64,000 bases of DNA from Salinicola rhizosphaerae (GCF_014652715.1 NZ_BMZI01000007.1:42254-106253), one strand, 5' to 3'; shown: positions 33,219 to 43,226, counted from the first letter of the stretch. Numbers and translations: made by a program. The notes: a model not told the origin generated them from the sequence alone.

Positions 33219-34328
33219 ATGTCCGACGCCACTCGACAACTGGTTCTCGTCGGCAATGGTGACATTCACCTTCGCCTGGCCGCCCGCGCAGAGCGTCTAG
33301 CCCAGCACGGTATCAGCGTCACGCTGGTCACGCCTGAGGATTTCGCGTTCGCCGACTGGCTCGGCGGGATGCTGGGTGGGGAGTGGCAGCTCGACGACGT
33401 CATCCTGCCAGCCTCGCGCATCGCCGACCACGGTGGCGTGCATTGCGATGCCGAGGTGTGCGAGATCGACCGCGGCCGACGCCGCGTGACGCTCGCCGAC
33501 CGGCGCACGCTTTCCTATGACTGGCTCTCCATCGACCTGCCTTCGACGCTCGACGAGCGCTGCCTCCCCGGCCTCCACGCTGCCCCCGGTACCTACACGG
33601 CGGCAGCCGGCGATCTCTGGCGACTGCGCCAGCGCCTGGAGAGCCAGCTGGCCAGCGCGAACGAGTCGCTCCCGTCGGTCGCCGTCATCGGCAGCGGTCC
33701 CAACGGCATCGAGCTCGCCGCCAATCTGCTGGCGCTCGGCGAGCGCTACGGTAGGGAGTTACCGGTCACCTTGATCGGCAATGAGCGTCGGCCCCTTCCC
33801 GGCGCCTGTCGACGTGCCAACCGCTGGCTGATGCAGCGCCTGATCTCTCGCGGGCTGCGTCTCGAGATGGTTGCCACGGCGACGCGTTTCGAGGCCGGCC
33901 AATTGATTCTCGACGACGGTACCCCGGTGGATGCCGAACTGGTGTTGATCGCGGACCCGCCCAGCGCCTCGCCAGCGCTTGCGCGTCTTGGCCTCGTCGA
34001 CGATGCCGAACGCGGCATGATCGACGCCACCCTGCGCTATCGCGAGGACCCTCACCTCTTCCTGCCTGCTGCGGCGCTACCGGGGCAGCTCGAGCCGCCC
34101 ACGACGAGAGAACGTGCCGCCCTGCTCTTCGCCTCGCTCGAACAGGCTGCCGTCGGTAGTGACGACAAGCTGAGATACCCGCCACGACAGCGCTGGAAGG
34201 CGCTCAATCTCGGCGATCTGCGCGATATCGCCTGGTGGGGATCGCTATGGTGCCGGGGTCGCTGGGTGAGACGGCTCAAGCATCGTCGCGATCGGCGCGA
34301 GGTAGCGCGCTACCTGAAGGGGGCGTGA
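33219..34328 (+). CDS. FAD-dependent NAD(P)H oxidoreductase (NDH-2-like fold)
   Basis: 369-residue pyridine-nucleotide oxidoreductase. The N-terminus LVLVGNGDIHLRLAARAERL is a modified FAD Rossmann motif (GNGDxH rather than GxGxxG). The middle has the NAD(P)H-binding SVAVIGSGPNGIELAANLLA. The C-terminus contains LFLPAAALPGQ where the second flavin motif is expected, then a basic tail. It resembles the NDH-2-like domain found fused to or near selenophosphate synthetase and in stand-alone FAD oxidoreductases, with no cysteine pair for disulfide chemistry. The ATG start is preferred over a TTG five codons upstream. Substrate unknown; no operon partner. Confidence 0.75.
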   Translation: MSDATRQLVLVGNGDIHLRLAARAERLAQHGISVTLVTPEDFAFADWLGGMLGGEWQLDDVILPASRIADHGGVHCDAEVCEIDRGRRRVTLADRRTLSYDWLSIDLPSTLDERCLPGLHAAPGTYTAAAGDLWRLRQRLESQLASANESLPSVAVIGSGPNGIELAANLLALGERYGRELPVTLIGNERRPLPGACRRANRWLMQRLISRGLRLEMVATATRFEAGQLILDDGTPVDAELVLIADPPSASPALARLGLVDDAERGMIDATLRYREDPHLFLPAAALPGQLEPPTTRERAALLFASLEQAAVGSDDKLRYPPRQRWKALNLGDLRDIAWWGSLWCRGRWVRRLKHRRDRREVARYLKGA

Positions 34329-34447
34329 CCGTCTATGGCAGAAAGGCGGCTATAGGCAGCTCTTGAGACCCGCTCTGAAATCCAGCCTGGGGCCCGCGCG
34401 AAACCAAGAGCCGGAAACCGAGCGCAGGAATCGAGGCGCCAGAAACG

Positions 34448-34474
34448 ACGAACCCGTCATGGCGACGGGTTCGT
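34448..34474. terminator. Terminator hairpin between convergent genes
   Basis: A perfect 11-bp stem ACGAACCCGTC / GACGGGTTCGT with loop ATGGC lies in the 189-base gap between the flavoprotein and metZ stops. It can serve both strands; no long U-tract on either side. Confidence 0.7.
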
Positions 34475-34517
34475 GAGCATCAGCGGGAGCGGTGTTGCTT
34501 GTCGCTGACGCGAAGCA

Positions 34518-35705
34518 TCATAGCGAGTCCAGCCCCCGCGCCAGATCCGCCTTCAGATCCTCCAGCGACTCGAGCCCGACGGCGAGACGAATCAGTCCGT
34601 CGCGAATGCCCGCGGAAGCCCGCTGTTCGTCACTGAGACGGCCGTGCGTCGTGGTGCCAGGGTGGGTGATCGTGGTCTTCACGTCCCCCAGATTACCGGT
34701 GATGGACATGACGCGCGTACTGTCGATCACCTGCCACGCCGCCGGCTGCCCCCCCTTGATCTCGACCCCCATGACCGCGCCGAAACCTCGCTGCTGACGC
34801 TGGGCCAGCGCGTGCTGCGGATGACTCTCGAGGCCGCTGTAATAGACGCGCTCGACCGCCGGCTGGGCTTCCAGCCACTGGGCCAACCCCAACGCATTAC
34901 GGCTGTGGGCGTTCATCCGCAGGCTCAGCGTCTCAAGCCCCTTGAGGAACACCCAGGCATTGAACGGGCTCATGCACGGGCCGCAGGTCCGCACCACGCC
35001 GAATAGCTGCTCGAGTTCCTGATCGCGACCGACGACCGCCCCGCCGATGGCACGCCCCTGCCCATCGATATATTTGGTGGCGGAGTGAATGACGAGATCC
35101 GCCCCCAGCTCGAGTGGACGCTGTAACGCCGGGGTCAGAAAGCAGTTATCGATCGCAAGAAGTGCGCCATGCCGGTGCGCCAGTTCGGCGAGCGCGGCAA
35201 TATCGACCAGCTCGTTGAGCGGGTTGGACGGCGTCTCCGCAAACAGCAGTTTCGTCTTCGACGACATCGCCGCTTCCCAGCCGGCAATGTCGTTGAGTTC
35301 GACATAGCGCGGCTGGATACCGAACTTCGAGAGATACTTGTCGAACAGCGCGATGGTTGAGCCGAATACCGAGCGCGAGACGATGACCTCGTCCCCGGCC
35401 TCTAGCAGCGCCAGCACGGTAGACAGAATCGCCGCCATTCCTGAGCTGGTCGCCACACAGCGCTCGCCGCCCTCCATCGCCGCCAGTCGCTTCTCGAAGT
35501 TGCGCACGGTCGGGTTGGTGAAGCGGGAGTAGACGTTGCCAGGCTCCTCGCCCTTGAACTTGCGGGCGGCCTCCGCCGCGCTCTCGTAGACGAAGCTCGA
35601 CGTCGGGAAGATCGGTTCGCCGTGCTCCTGCTCATGGGTACGGGCGTGACCGGCACGAATGGCCAATGTCTCCAGCCCCAGTCCTTCCAGTTCGTCGAAA
35701 CTCAT
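34518..35705 (-). CDS. metZ: O-succinylhomoserine sulfhydrylase
   Basis: 395-residue PLP enzyme of the Cys/Met metabolism family making homocysteine directly from O-succinylhomoserine and sulfide. The family motifs are NVYSRFTNPTVRNFEKRLAA, CVATSSGMAAI, SVFGSTIALFDKY, and the cofactor lysine in IHSATKYIDGQGRAIGG. The late ITHPGTTTHGRLS is typical. The length matches pseudomonad MetZ (about 403). It is the last gene of the purF cluster, as in Pseudomonas, and sits 64 bases after purF. GGGAG lies six bases before the ATG, and a 17-bp direct repeat lies in the spacer. Confidence 0.93.
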   Translation of the reverse strand: MSFDELEGLGLETLAIRAGHARTHEQEHGEPIFPTSSFVYESAAEAARKFKGEEPGNVYSRFTNPTVRNFEKRLAAMEGGERCVATSSGMAAILSTVLALLEAGDEVIVSRSVFGSTIALFDKYLSKFGIQPRYVELNDIAGWEAAMSSKTKLLFAETPSNPLNELVDIAALAELAHRHGALLAIDNCFLTPALQRPLELGADLVIHSATKYIDGQGRAIGGAVVGRDQELEQLFGVVRTCGPCMSPFNAWVFLKGLETLSLRMNAHSRNALGLAQWLEAQPAVERVYYSGLESHPQHALAQRQQRGFGAVMGVEIKGGQPAAWQVIDSTRVMSITGNLGDVKTTITHPGTTTHGRLSDEQRASAGIRDGLIRLAVGLESLEDLKADLARGLDSL

Positions 35706-35718
35706 GCCAACTCCCTTA

Positions 35719-35756
35719 TTCGATCACGGCGCAACATTGTTCGATCACGGCGCAAC
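35719..35756. repeat. 17-bp direct repeat in the purF-metZ spacer
   Basis: Two identical copies of TTCGATCACGGCGCAAC at 35719-35735 and 35740-35756, separated by ATTG (period 21, two helical turns). They occupy most of the spacer, 14-51 bases upstream of the metZ start on the minus strand. Confidence 0.85.
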
Positions 35757-35769
35757 CGCGCCGCGAGGT

Positions 35770-37284
35770 TCAATCGTCTTCGCTGTCGTTATGCAGATCG
35801 ACGACCGCGTTGACACTCTCGCGCTTCTGTTTGGCATCGTCACTGCGCGCTGCCTGCAGAGCCTCGAAGTAGGCTTCGTCGACGTCGCCCGTCACGTAAT
35901 GACCGTCGAATACCGAACAGTCGAACGCCTCGAGCGCCGGATTGACCTCGCGACAGGCATCCTTGAGATCTTCCAGGTCCTGATAGATCAGGCGATCGGC
36001 CCCGATCAATTCGCCGACCTCGGCATCGGTTCGTCCGTGAGCGATCAGCTCATCGGCGACCGGCATGTCGATACCGTAGACATTGGGGTGGCGCACGGGC
36101 GGCGCGGCGGAGGCAAAATAGACCTTATTCGCGCCGGCATCCCGCGCCATCTGGATGATCTGCTTGCAGGTGGTGCCGCGAACGATGGAGTCGTCCACCA
36201 GCAGCACATTCTTGCCCGCGAACTCGCTGGCGATGGCGTTGAGTTTCTGCCGCACCGACTTCTTGCGCTGGGTCTGCCCCGGCATGATGAAGGTCCGCCC
36301 GATGTAGCGGTTCTTCATGAAGCCTTCGCGGAAGGTCACGCCAATGTGCTGCGCCAGCTCCAGCGCCGTGGTGCGCGACGTGTCAGGAATCGGGATGACC
36401 ACGTCGATATCGTGATCCGGCCACTCGCGCTGAATGCGATCGCCCAGCTTGCGGCCCATCTGCATGCGCGTGCCGTAGACGTAAGCGCCGTCGAGCATCG
36501 AGTCCGGACGCGCAAAGTAGACATGCTCGAAGATGCACGGCGTCAGCTGCGGCCGGTCGGCGCACTGCTGGGTGTGCACGTTCCGATCCATGTCGACGAA
36601 GATCGCCTCGCCGGGGGCCAGGTCCCGCACCAGCTCGAATCCGCTGACGTCGAGCGCAACCGATTCCGACGCGATCATCACATCCTGCCCCGAGTCGGTA
36701 TCGCGCGTGCCGTAGACCACCGGCCGGATCCCGTGCGGGTCACGGAAGGCCACCAGACCGAAGCCGTTGATGATCGCCACTGCCGCATACCCGCCGCGGC
36801 AGCGCCGATGTACGCGACGAATGGCATCGAAGATATCGTCCGGCGTCAGGTAGAGGCCCTGCTTGCCGAGCTCATGGGCGAACACGTTAAGCAGAACTTC
36901 GGAGTCCGACGTGGTGTTGATGTGTCGAAGATCCGACGAAAACAGCTCCTGCTGGAGCTGATCGGAGTTGGTCAGATTGCCGTTATGCGCCAGCGTGATG
37001 CCGTATGGCGAGTTGACGTAGAACGGCTGTGACTCGGCCTCGCTGGACGACCCGGCCGTCGGATAACGCACGTGGCCGATACCCAGATTGCCCTGGAGCC
37101 GTTTCATGTGACGGGTGTGGAACACGTCCCGCACCAGTCCGTTGTTCTTGCGCAGCAGGAATCGACCTTCGTCCCAGGTCATCATGCCGGCGGCATCCTG
37201 TCCGCGGTGCTGCAACACCGTCAATGCGTCGTAGATAGACTGATTGACCGCTTCATTGGCCATGAGGCCCACGATACCGCACAT
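35770..37284 (-). CDS. purF: Amidophosphoribosyltransferase
   Basis: 504-residue enzyme that transfers glutamine amide nitrogen to PRPP, the first step of purine synthesis. The N-terminal nucleophile hydrolase domain starts MCGIVGL, with Cys2 exposed after Met removal and no propeptide. Glutaminase motifs include [20 protein letters not shown] and LAHNGNLTN. The PRPP-binding motif [13 protein letters not shown] lies near residue 365. Length and lack of a propeptide match E. coli PurF (505). The gene follows cvpA closely (32 bases), as in E. coli (cvpA-purF) and Pseudomonas. In E. coli the unit is PurR-repressed; I found no clear PUR box. Confidence 0.97.
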   Translation of the reverse strand: MCGIVGLMANEAVNQSIYDALTVLQHRGQDAAGMMTWDEGRFLLRKNNGLVRDVFHTRHMKRLQGNLGIGHVRYPTAGSSSEAESQPFYVNSPYGITLAHNGNLTNSDQLQQELFSSDLRHINTTSDSEVLLNVFAHELGKQGLYLTPDDIFDAIRRVHRRCRGGYAAVAIINGFGLVAFRDPHGIRPVVYGTRDTDSGQDVMIASESVALDVSGFELVRDLAPGEAIFVDMDRNVHTQQCADRPQLTPCIFEHVYFARPDSMLDGAYVYGTRMQMGRKLGDRIQREWPDHDIDVVIPIPDTSRTTALELAQHIGVTFREGFMKNRYIGRTFIMPGQTQRKKSVRQKLNAIASEFAGKNVLLVDDSIVRGTTCKQIIQMARDAGANKVYFASAAPPVRHPNVYGIDMPVADELIAHGRTDAEVGELIGADRLIYQDLEDLKDACREVNPALEAFDCSVFDGHYVTGDVDEAYFEALQAARSDDAKQKRESVNAVVDLHNDSEDD

Positions 37285-37316
37285 GCCGCCTTACCTCGCT
37301 GAGTTGCACCCGCTCG

Positions 37317-37919
37317 TCAGGGTGCCGGTTGTTCGGTCGGGGTGGGTGTCACGCCCTGACCGCCCTGCCTGGATGAAGAGTTGCCCTGTCCGGGAAGCGT
37401 CAGCGGCAGCTGACGCATCGCATCTTCCGCCGCCGAAGCGTCCACGTCCCAGCTCTGAAGCTGTACCACCGCCCAGTCGCGCAGCGACTCGAAAGAGGGT
37501 CGCAGCTGCGCCTGCTGCCACGCCTGGAGCTGCGCCAACGGCGTCAAACCGATGATGACCGTGGCGATCACCAGAATCGCGGCGCCTCTCGCCAGCCCGA
37601 AGATGGCGCCCGACAGGCGGTTGAAGAAGCCCATGCCGACCCACTCGATCGCCGCATTCAACAGCCGGATGACGAACCCGCAGACCATCACGACGACAAA
37701 GATGATCAGCACGAATGCCAGCACGAGCCGCGCATCCGGATGCGATACCCACGGCTGCAGGGCATCGGCGATCGGCTTGGCAAAAACCCGCGCCGCCAGC
37801 AGTGCCACGATCCAGGCACCGAGACCCAGCGCCTCTCTCACCAGACCGCGCATGAAACCCGCCAGCATCGAGATCGTCAATACCAGCAGGAAAACGTAGT
37901 CGAGCCAGGTCAGCGTCAT
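37317..37919 (-). CDS. cvpA: CvpA family membrane protein
   Basis: 200-residue inner-membrane protein with four hydrophobic helices: LDYVFLLVLTISMLAGFMRG, LGLGAWIVALLAARVFA, LVLAFVLIIFVVVMVCGFVI and IFGLARGAAILVIATVIIG. The C-terminal 45 residues are polar, ending in a Ser/Gln/Pro-rich tail. CvpA is needed for colicin V production and for envelope integrity (bile and deoxycholate tolerance) in enterics. Its position between dedD and purF is the conserved one. Its ATG overlaps the dedD stop as TGATG, and it leads into purF. Confidence 0.92.
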   Translation of the reverse strand: MTLTWLDYVFLLVLTISMLAGFMRGLVREALGLGAWIVALLAARVFAKPIADALQPWVSHPDARLVLAFVLIIFVVVMVCGFVIRLLNAAIEWVGMGFFNRLSGAIFGLARGAAILVIATVIIGLTPLAQLQAWQQAQLRPSFESLRDWAVVQLQSWDVDASAAEDAMRQLPLTLPGQGNSSSRQGGQGVTPTPTEQPAP

Positions 37920-38668
37920 CAGCTACCCGGCTTGCGAATCAACAGCCCCTGGATGTTGGCGGCGTCCTTCAGCTCGGCGCGGGCTTTTTCGCCAGCATCC
38001 GATGAGCTGAAGGGGCCGACGTACACCGTGGTCAGATTATTGTCGCGTGGCTGGGCGTAGGCTGTAAAACCCTGATCTTTCAGCTTGGCGGTCAATCGCG
38101 TGGCATTGTCGGCCTGACCGAAGCTGCCGACCTGGACGACCCAGCCACCGTCGCTGCTCGCCGGCGTGCGCTGCGGCGCGCTGTCCGTCGAGGCATCGCT
38201 CGGCGCATCGACAGGCGCGGCCGCAGGCCGCGAACGCGACGAGTCCGTGTTGGCCTGCGCCAGCTCGGCGATCGGATCGTCGCGCTGGTTGTCTTCGGCC
38301 TGAGCCTCTTCGGCCTGATTGTCTTCGGGCCGGGCGGATCGATCGCCACCTCCCGACGACGCCGTGTCACTGGCCGGCGGCTGACTCGAGGCCTGGCCAC
38401 CGAACCCGCCGCCACTCCCAAGCTGGCTACTGGTGTCCGGCTCCGGTACATCGCTGCCAGCGTTATCCGCCACCGAAGCGGGCGGCTGCGGCGACTCGAT
38501 AATGCGCTGCGTGGCTTCCCCGCCGCCCACCGGCTGCTCGATCACCATGACCGGCTCGGGAGACTGCTGCCGCGGCTCGGGATCATCGAACAGCATCGGC
38601 AGGAAAATGGCCCCCAGCGCGACGAGAATGACTGCCCCGGCGATACGTTCACGCCATCCATACTTCAT
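37919..38668 (-). CDS. DedD-like SPOR-domain cell-division protein
   Basis: 249-residue bitopic protein. A short cytoplasmic start (MKYGWRERIAG) leads to one transmembrane helix (AVILVALGAIFLPMLF), then a 135-residue Ser/Pro/Glu/Asp-rich periplasmic linker, and a C-terminal SPOR domain (GGWVVQVGSFGQADNATRLT ... TVYVGPFSSSDAGEKARAEL). SPOR domains bind denuded septal peptidoglycan, and DedD promotes constriction in E. coli. Order folC-dedD-cvpA-purF is as in E. coli. It overlaps cvpA by one base; folC ends 37 bases upstream. Confidence 0.88.
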   Translation of the reverse strand: MKYGWRERIAGAVILVALGAIFLPMLFDDPEPRQQSPEPVMVIEQPVGGGEATQRIIESPQPPASVADNAGSDVPEPDTSSQLGSGGGFGGQASSQPPASDTASSGGGDRSARPEDNQAEEAQAEDNQRDDPIAELAQANTDSSRSRPAAAPVDAPSDASTDSAPQRTPASSDGGWVVQVGSFGQADNATRLTAKLKDQGFTAYAQPRDNNLTTVYVGPFSSSDAGEKARAELKDAANIQGLLIRKPGS

Positions 38669-38705
38669 AGGACCTCCTTGAACACCTCAAACCGCCATCG
38701 GCAGG

Positions 38706-40010
38706 TCAAGCCTGCCGATCTGGCGCATCGCGATCACCTGAGCGTATGGCCTCGACAGCACCGAGCGCTTCGGCAACGGTGAAGAACGACCCACACACCA
38801 ACACTTCGTCTTCTGCTGTCAGCAGCGGCATCAACCCCGCGACGCCGGCAGCCGGCGATGCTGCCTGCCGCACTATCTCGCCGCCGGCTCGCTCGACGCA
38901 CGCCGCTAGATTCTCGCTCGAGCGCCCGCGCGGCCCCGCAAGGCCGACGGGTAACCAGAGATCGATGGCGGGCGCCAGCGCCATCACCAGCGCCTCGGCA
39001 TCCTTGTTGTCGAGGACGCCGAGCAACCCGATGCGCCGAGCCGGCCGCGAGCGCGCAGCCAGCCGCGAAGCCACATACGTTGCCGCGTGCGGGTTGTGCG
39101 CCACATCGAAACACCACTGCCCCAGCCACTGCATGCGTCCCGCCAGCGAGACCGTGGCAAACGCCTCACGCGTGGCTTCAGGGCATAGCTCGAAGCCGCA
39201 AAGCGCAAGGCTCTGCAGCGCGACCGCAGCATTGTCAAGCGGCAAGCCGGGATCGGGCAACTCATCCAGCACGAGCGGGCGGCCGCTGGCGTCTTCTCCG
39301 CGCCACCGCCAGCCGCCAGCAGGCGTGTCGTCGCGCTCGAACGCCTGGCCGAGCCAATAGTCACTGACCTCGAGCTCGGCGATTCGCGCCGACACGCTGA
39401 CTGGCAAGGAACGGCTGCCGAGGACCGCCGGGCGCCCCTGTCGCAGGATACCGGCCTTCTCGCGGCCAATACCTTCCAGATCGTTGCCGAGGAAATCGGC
39501 ATGATCGTGGGCGATGGTGGTGATGACGGCAACGTCGCTATCGATCACGTTGACTGCGTCGAGACGCCCGCCGAGCCCAACTTCCAGAATCGCCAGATCC
39601 GGAGCCCGTTCGGCGATGGCGTGGAGCGCCGCCAGCGTACCCGTCTCGAAATAGGTCAGGCTGACGGGATCACCGGCAAGCCGCGCCGCGTCGACACGCT
39701 CGAACGCCGTGACCAGCACCTCGTCGCTGGCGGGCACCCCGTCGAAACAGAGCCGCTCGTTGTAGCGAATCAGATGCGGCGAAGTGTAGCTTGCCGTGGT
39801 GTGGCCGTGGGCGCGCGCCAGACGCTCCAGCATCGCGACGGTCGAGCCCTTGCCGTTGGTACCCGCCACGACGATCACTCGCCGCGCCAGCGGACGCTCG
39901 GCAAGGTCCAACCGATCGGCGACCGCCCTGACGCGGTCAAGCCCGAGGTCGATAGCGACCGGATGCTGGCTCTCCAGCCGGGAGAGCCAGTCGTCGAGTG
40001 TCATCTGCAT
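38706..40010 (-). CDS. folC: Bifunctional folylpolyglutamate/dihydrofolate synthase
   Basis: 434-residue Mur-ligase-fold enzyme that adds glutamate to dihydropteroate and folates. The P-loop reads VIVVAGTNGKGSTVAML (residues 45-61), followed by SYTSPHLIRYNERLCFDG and the Mg/ATP-binding ITTIAHDHADFLGNDLEGIG with the carbamylated Lys region REKAGILRQGRPAVLG. The C-terminal domain contains WCFDVAHNPHAATYVA. The length agrees with E. coli FolC (422). It starts five bases after accD ends, so they are surely co-transcribed. Confidence 0.96.
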   Translation of the reverse strand: MQMTLDDWLSRLESQHPVAIDLGLDRVRAVADRLDLAERPLARRVIVVAGTNGKGSTVAMLERLARAHGHTTASYTSPHLIRYNERLCFDGVPASDEVLVTAFERVDAARLAGDPVSLTYFETGTLAALHAIAERAPDLAILEVGLGGRLDAVNVIDSDVAVITTIAHDHADFLGNDLEGIGREKAGILRQGRPAVLGSRSLPVSVSARIAELEVSDYWLGQAFERDDTPAGGWRWRGEDASGRPLVLDELPDPGLPLDNAAVALQSLALCGFELCPEATREAFATVSLAGRMQWLGQWCFDVAHNPHAATYVASRLAARSRPARRIGLLGVLDNKDAEALVMALAPAIDLWLPVGLAGPRGRSSENLAACVERAGGEIVRQAASPAAGVAGLMPLLTAEDEVLVCGSFFTVAEALGAVEAIRSGDRDAPDRQA

Positions 40011-40015
40011 GGACC

Positions 40016-40951
40016 TCAGCGAGACGCCTCGGAGACATCCGACTCATCGGAGAGCGGCGAGAAATCCTGGTTGGCTGCCGCTGCGTTACCTGCCGCCGGC
40101 TGATGCGTCAGGATGCGCAGAACGCTACCGATTCGCTCGCGCAGTTCCGGACGCGCCACGATCATGTCGACGGTGCCGTGCTCGAGTAGAAATTCGCTGC
40201 GCTGGAAGCCCTCCGGCAGCGTCTCACGCACGGTCTGTTCGATGACGCGCGGACCGGCAAACCCGATGAGCGCGTTGGGTTCCGCGACGTTGAGATCGCC
40301 GAGCATCGCAAGCGATGCGGAGACGCCGCCGAATACCGGGTCGGTCAGCACCGAGATATAGGGCACCCCGGCCTGCTTCAGTTTTTCCAGCGCGGCCGAC
40401 GTCTTGGCCATCTGCATCAGCGAGAACAGCGCTTCCTGCATGCGCGCGCCACCGGAAGCGGCAAAGCAGATCAGCGGGATCTCCTCTTCGAGCGCCAGCG
40501 TCGCCGCGCGGACGAACTTCTCGCCGACGATCGCTCCCATGGAGCCCCCCATGAACGAGAACTCGAAGGCCACCGCCACGACCGGCAGGCCATCCAGCGT
40601 GCCACGCATCGCGATCAGCGCATCGTTCTCGTCCGTCTCTTTTTGCGCGGCAGCCAGACGATCCTTGTACTTCTTGGAGTCGCGGAACTTGAGCCGGTCG
40701 ACGGGCTGAAGATCACCGGCAATCTCCTCGCGCCCTTCGGCATCGAGGAACCAGTTGAGCCGCTTGCGGGCGGTCAGGCGCAGGTGATGCTCGCACTTGG
40801 GGCAGACGTTCTGGTGCTTCTCCAGCTCCGGGAGATAGAGCACCGATTCGCAGTTCGGGCACTTGCGCCACAGGCCGTCGGGCACGCTCGCCCGGCGCTC
40901 GTTACGCTGCGTGCGGCTCATCGACGGTACGATCTTGTCTAGCCAGCTCAT
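40016..40951 (-). CDS. accD: Acetyl-CoA carboxylase carboxyltransferase subunit beta
   Basis: 311-residue carboxyltransferase beta subunit that, with AccA, makes malonyl-CoA for fatty-acid synthesis. The N-terminal zinc ribbon is intact: Cys31, Cys34, Cys50 and Cys53 ([11 protein letters not shown] and [11 protein letters not shown]). The crotonase-type core has [20 protein letters not shown] and [20 protein letters not shown]. The C-terminal 30 residues beyond the family core are low-complexity (Ala/Ser/Glu). It heads accD-folC-dedD-cvpA-purF-metZ. Its leader holds three 16-bp repeats close to the start. In E. coli the carboxyltransferase binds its own mRNA. Confidence 0.96.
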   Translation of the reverse strand: MSWLDKIVPSMSRTQRNERRASVPDGLWRKCPNCESVLYLPELEKHQNVCPKCEHHLRLTARKRLNWFLDAEGREEIAGDLQPVDRLKFRDSKKYKDRLAAAQKETDENDALIAMRGTLDGLPVVAVAFEFSFMGGSMGAIVGEKFVRAATLALEEEIPLICFAASGGARMQEALFSLMQMAKTSAALEKLKQAGVPYISVLTDPVFGGVSASLAMLGDLNVAEPNALIGFAGPRVIEQTVRETLPEGFQRSEFLLEHGTVDMIVARPELRERIGSVLRILTHQPAAGNAAAANQDFSPLSDESDVSEASR

Positions 40952-40967
40952 GTCAGCAGAGATTCCT

Positions 40968-41015
40968 GAAGTTGAAAGTCAATGAAGTAGAAATTCGGCG
41001 AAGTCGAAAATCGAT
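40968..41015. repeat. Three 16-bp direct repeats in the accD leader
   Basis: Exactly adjacent units at 40968-40983, 40984-40999 and 41000-41015 fit GAAGTNGAAANTCNNN (minus strand NNNGANTTTCNACTTC). They end 17 bases from the accD start, so they are in the 5' UTR next to the ribosome-binding region. Confidence 0.8.
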
Positions 41016-41108
41016 CAATCCGGACACCCGACTCGGGATGCCATCGCGCCCACCGCCACCCTGTGGGGCAAAGCGTTCGAGACGCTATCGCAAAGAACCA
41101 GGGCGCCG

Positions 41109-41114
41109 ATCATA
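41109..41114 (-). promoter_or_regulatory. Candidate accD -10
   Basis: TATGAT on the minus strand (five of six to consensus) about 160 bases upstream of accD, just after the trpA stop. The -35 is poor. It would give accD its own promoter and place the triple repeat in its leader. Confidence 0.3.
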
Positions 41115-41133
41115 CCAGAACGGCAACCCTGGC

Positions 41134-41997
41134 TCAGGCCGTGACCGTCTCGTCGAGCGCCGCTCGCATCTCGCCGAGGATCGCCTTGAGCGCCGCCGGG
41201 ATCGTTTCCGGCTCACTCGCCCGCTCGGCAATCCGCCCGACCAGCGCGCTGCCGACGATCACGCCGTCGGCTACCCGACCGACTGCGGCCGCCGAGGCGC
41301 CATCACGGATACCGAAGCCGACGCAGAGCGGGAGATCGGTCAGCCCGCGAAGCCTGGCAAGCTGCTCGCCGACCGCATCGGCGTCCAGCGTCGCCGCTCC
41401 AGTCACGCCTTTTAGCGAAACATAGTAAAGATAGCCTTGGCCGTGATCGCAGATGGTCGCCGCACGCGTCGACGATGTCGTCGGCGCCAGCAGGAAGATC
41501 GACTGGAGGCCGTGCTCGGCAAACAGCTTGCTGTTCTCGCCGATCTCTTCCGGCGGCATGTCGACCGCCAGGAAGCCATCGACCCCGGCCTCGCTGGCGC
41601 GGCGTGCGAAGGTCTCGTAGCCGATGCGCTCGACCGGATTGAGATACCCCATCAGCACCACCGGCGTGTCGGCATCGCGCTGGCGAAACGCCGCGACCAT
41701 GTCGAGCACGTCGACCAGTCGGGTGCCGTGGGCCAGCGCGCGCTCGCAAGCCTTCTGGATGACCGGCCCGTCGGCCATCGGGTCGGAGAACGGCACGCCA
41801 AGTTCGATCACGTCCGCCCCCGCTTCGACGCAGGCGTGCATGAAATCGACGGTGTGCTGCGGCGCCGGATCACCTGCCGTGATGTAGGGGATCAGTGCCG
41901 TGCGCCCCGACTGCTTGAGCTCGGCAAAGCGTCGGTCGATGCGGTTGGGCCGGCGGGAACCGGCGGCGTTCTGGTGATCGTCTCGTGCAGAATTCAT
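41134..41997 (-). CDS. trpA: Tryptophan synthase alpha subunit
   Basis: 287-residue TIM-barrel lyase that cleaves indole-3-glycerol phosphate. Key segments are [36 protein letters not shown] (catalytic Glu), [26 protein letters not shown] (catalytic Asp) and the phosphate-binding [14 protein letters not shown] and [14 protein letters not shown]. It is about 20 residues longer at the N-terminus than E. coli TrpA (268). The ATG is chosen because GCGAGG lies six bases upstream; an in-frame TTG six codons earlier overlaps trpB. It follows trpB by 14 bases, and the two subunits form the alpha2-beta2 complex. Confidence 0.96.
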   Translation of the reverse strand: MNSARDDHQNAAGSRRPNRIDRRFAELKQSGRTALIPYITAGDPAPQHTVDFMHACVEAGADVIELGVPFSDPMADGPVIQKACERALAHGTRLVDVLDMVAAFRQRDADTPVVLMGYLNPVERIGYETFARRASEAGVDGFLAVDMPPEEIGENSKLFAEHGLQSIFLLAPTTSSTRAATICDHGQGYLYYVSLKGVTGAATLDADAVGEQLARLRGLTDLPLCVGFGIRDGASAAAVGRVADGVIVGSALVGRIAERASEPETIPAALKAILGEMRAALDETVTA

Positions 41998-42011
41998 GGG
42001 CAACCTCGCCG

Positions 42012-43226
42012 TCAAAACTCGATGCCGTCGATCTTGGCGACGGTATGGATGTCCTTGTCGCCACGACCGGACAAGTTGATGACGATGTGCTGGTCCGGGC
42101 GCATCTCGGCGGCCATCTTCTTGCCGTGTGCGAGAGCGTGCGCGGACTCGAGCGCGGGCATGATGCCCTCCACGCGAGTCAACTCGCGAAACGCGGCGAG
42201 GACCTCGTCGTCATCGGCAGCGACATACTGGACGCGGCCGACGTCCTTCCACAGTGCGTGCTCCGGGCCGACGCCAGGGTAATCCAGCCCCGCAGAGACC
42301 GACTGGGTATCCGCGATCTGGCCGGCTTCATCGGACATCAGATAGGTGCGATTGCCGTGCAGCACACCTCGCGGGGCATTGGAGGCCAGCGGTGCCGCAT
42401 GGCGTCCGGTGGCGACCCCTTCACCACCGGCTTCGACGCCGACCATGGCCACGTCGTCATCCTCGACGAACGGGTAGAACAGCCCCATGGCATTGGAGCC
42501 CCCGCCGACGCAGGCCACCAGCGCATCCGGCAATCGGCCGATCTGCTCGAGCGACTGGCTTCTCGCTTCGCGGCCCGCGACCGCATTGAAGTCACGCACC
42601 AGCATCGGGTAAGGATGCGGTCCGGCCACGGTTCCGATGATGTAGAAGGTGTCGTCGACGTTGGTGACCCAGTCGCGAAGCGCTTCGTTCATGGCATCCT
42701 TGAGCGTACGCGAGCCGGACTCTACCGGTATGACCTTGGCGCCGAGCAGGTGCATGCGGTAGACGTTGAGCTTCTGACGCTCGACGTCTTCGGCACCCAT
42801 GTAGATTTCGCACTTGAGCCCGAGGCGCGCCGCCACCGTTGCCGTGGCAACTCCGTGCTGACCGGCGCCGGTCTCGGCAATGACCCGCGGCTTGCCGGCT
42901 TTCTTGGCCAGCAGCGCCTGACCGATGGTGTTGTTCACCTTGTGTGCGCCCGTGTGATTGAGATCCTCACGCTTGAGCCAGATCTGGGCACCGCCGATCT
43001 CGCGAGACCAGCGCTCGGCGTGATAGAGCGGTGACGGGCGGCCGACGTAGTGCTTGAGGTCGCGGTCGAACTCGGCCTGGAAATCGGGATCGTCCTTGAG
43101 GCTCGCATAGATGTTCTCGAGCTCTTCGAGGGCGAAGCTCAGCGTCTCGGAGACGAAGCGGCCACCGTACGGACCGAAATGGCCGCGAGCGTCCGGGAGT
43201 TGCGTCAGATCTTGAAATCGGCTCAC
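42012..43226 (-). CDS. trpB: Tryptophan synthase beta subunit
   Basis: 404-residue PLP enzyme that condenses indole with serine. The start is GTG, giving [20 protein letters not shown], with GAGGG eight bases upstream. The longest frame adds 75 residues that are an out-of-frame reading of the repetitive trpF 3' end. Motifs: [20 protein letters not shown] with the PLP lysine, [33 protein letters not shown], and the phosphate-cup [15 protein letters not shown]. The length fits TrpB (397-405). It is sandwiched between trpF and trpA. Confidence 0.96.
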   Translation of the reverse strand: MSRFQDLTQLPDARGHFGPYGGRFVSETLSFALEELENIYASLKDDPDFQAEFDRDLKHYVGRPSPLYHAERWSREIGGAQIWLKREDLNHTGAHKVNNTIGQALLAKKAGKPRVIAETGAGQHGVATATVAARLGLKCEIYMGAEDVERQKLNVYRMHLLGAKVIPVESGSRTLKDAMNEALRDWVTNVDDTFYIIGTVAGPHPYPMLVRDFNAVAGREARSQSLEQIGRLPDALVACVGGGSNAMGLFYPFVEDDDVAMVGVEAGGEGVATGRHAAPLASNAPRGVLHGNRTYLMSDEAGQIADTQSVSAGLDYPGVGPEHALWKDVGRVQYVAADDDEVLAAFRELTRVEGIMPALESAHALAHGKKMAAEMRPDQHIVINLSGRGDKDIHTVAKIDGIEF

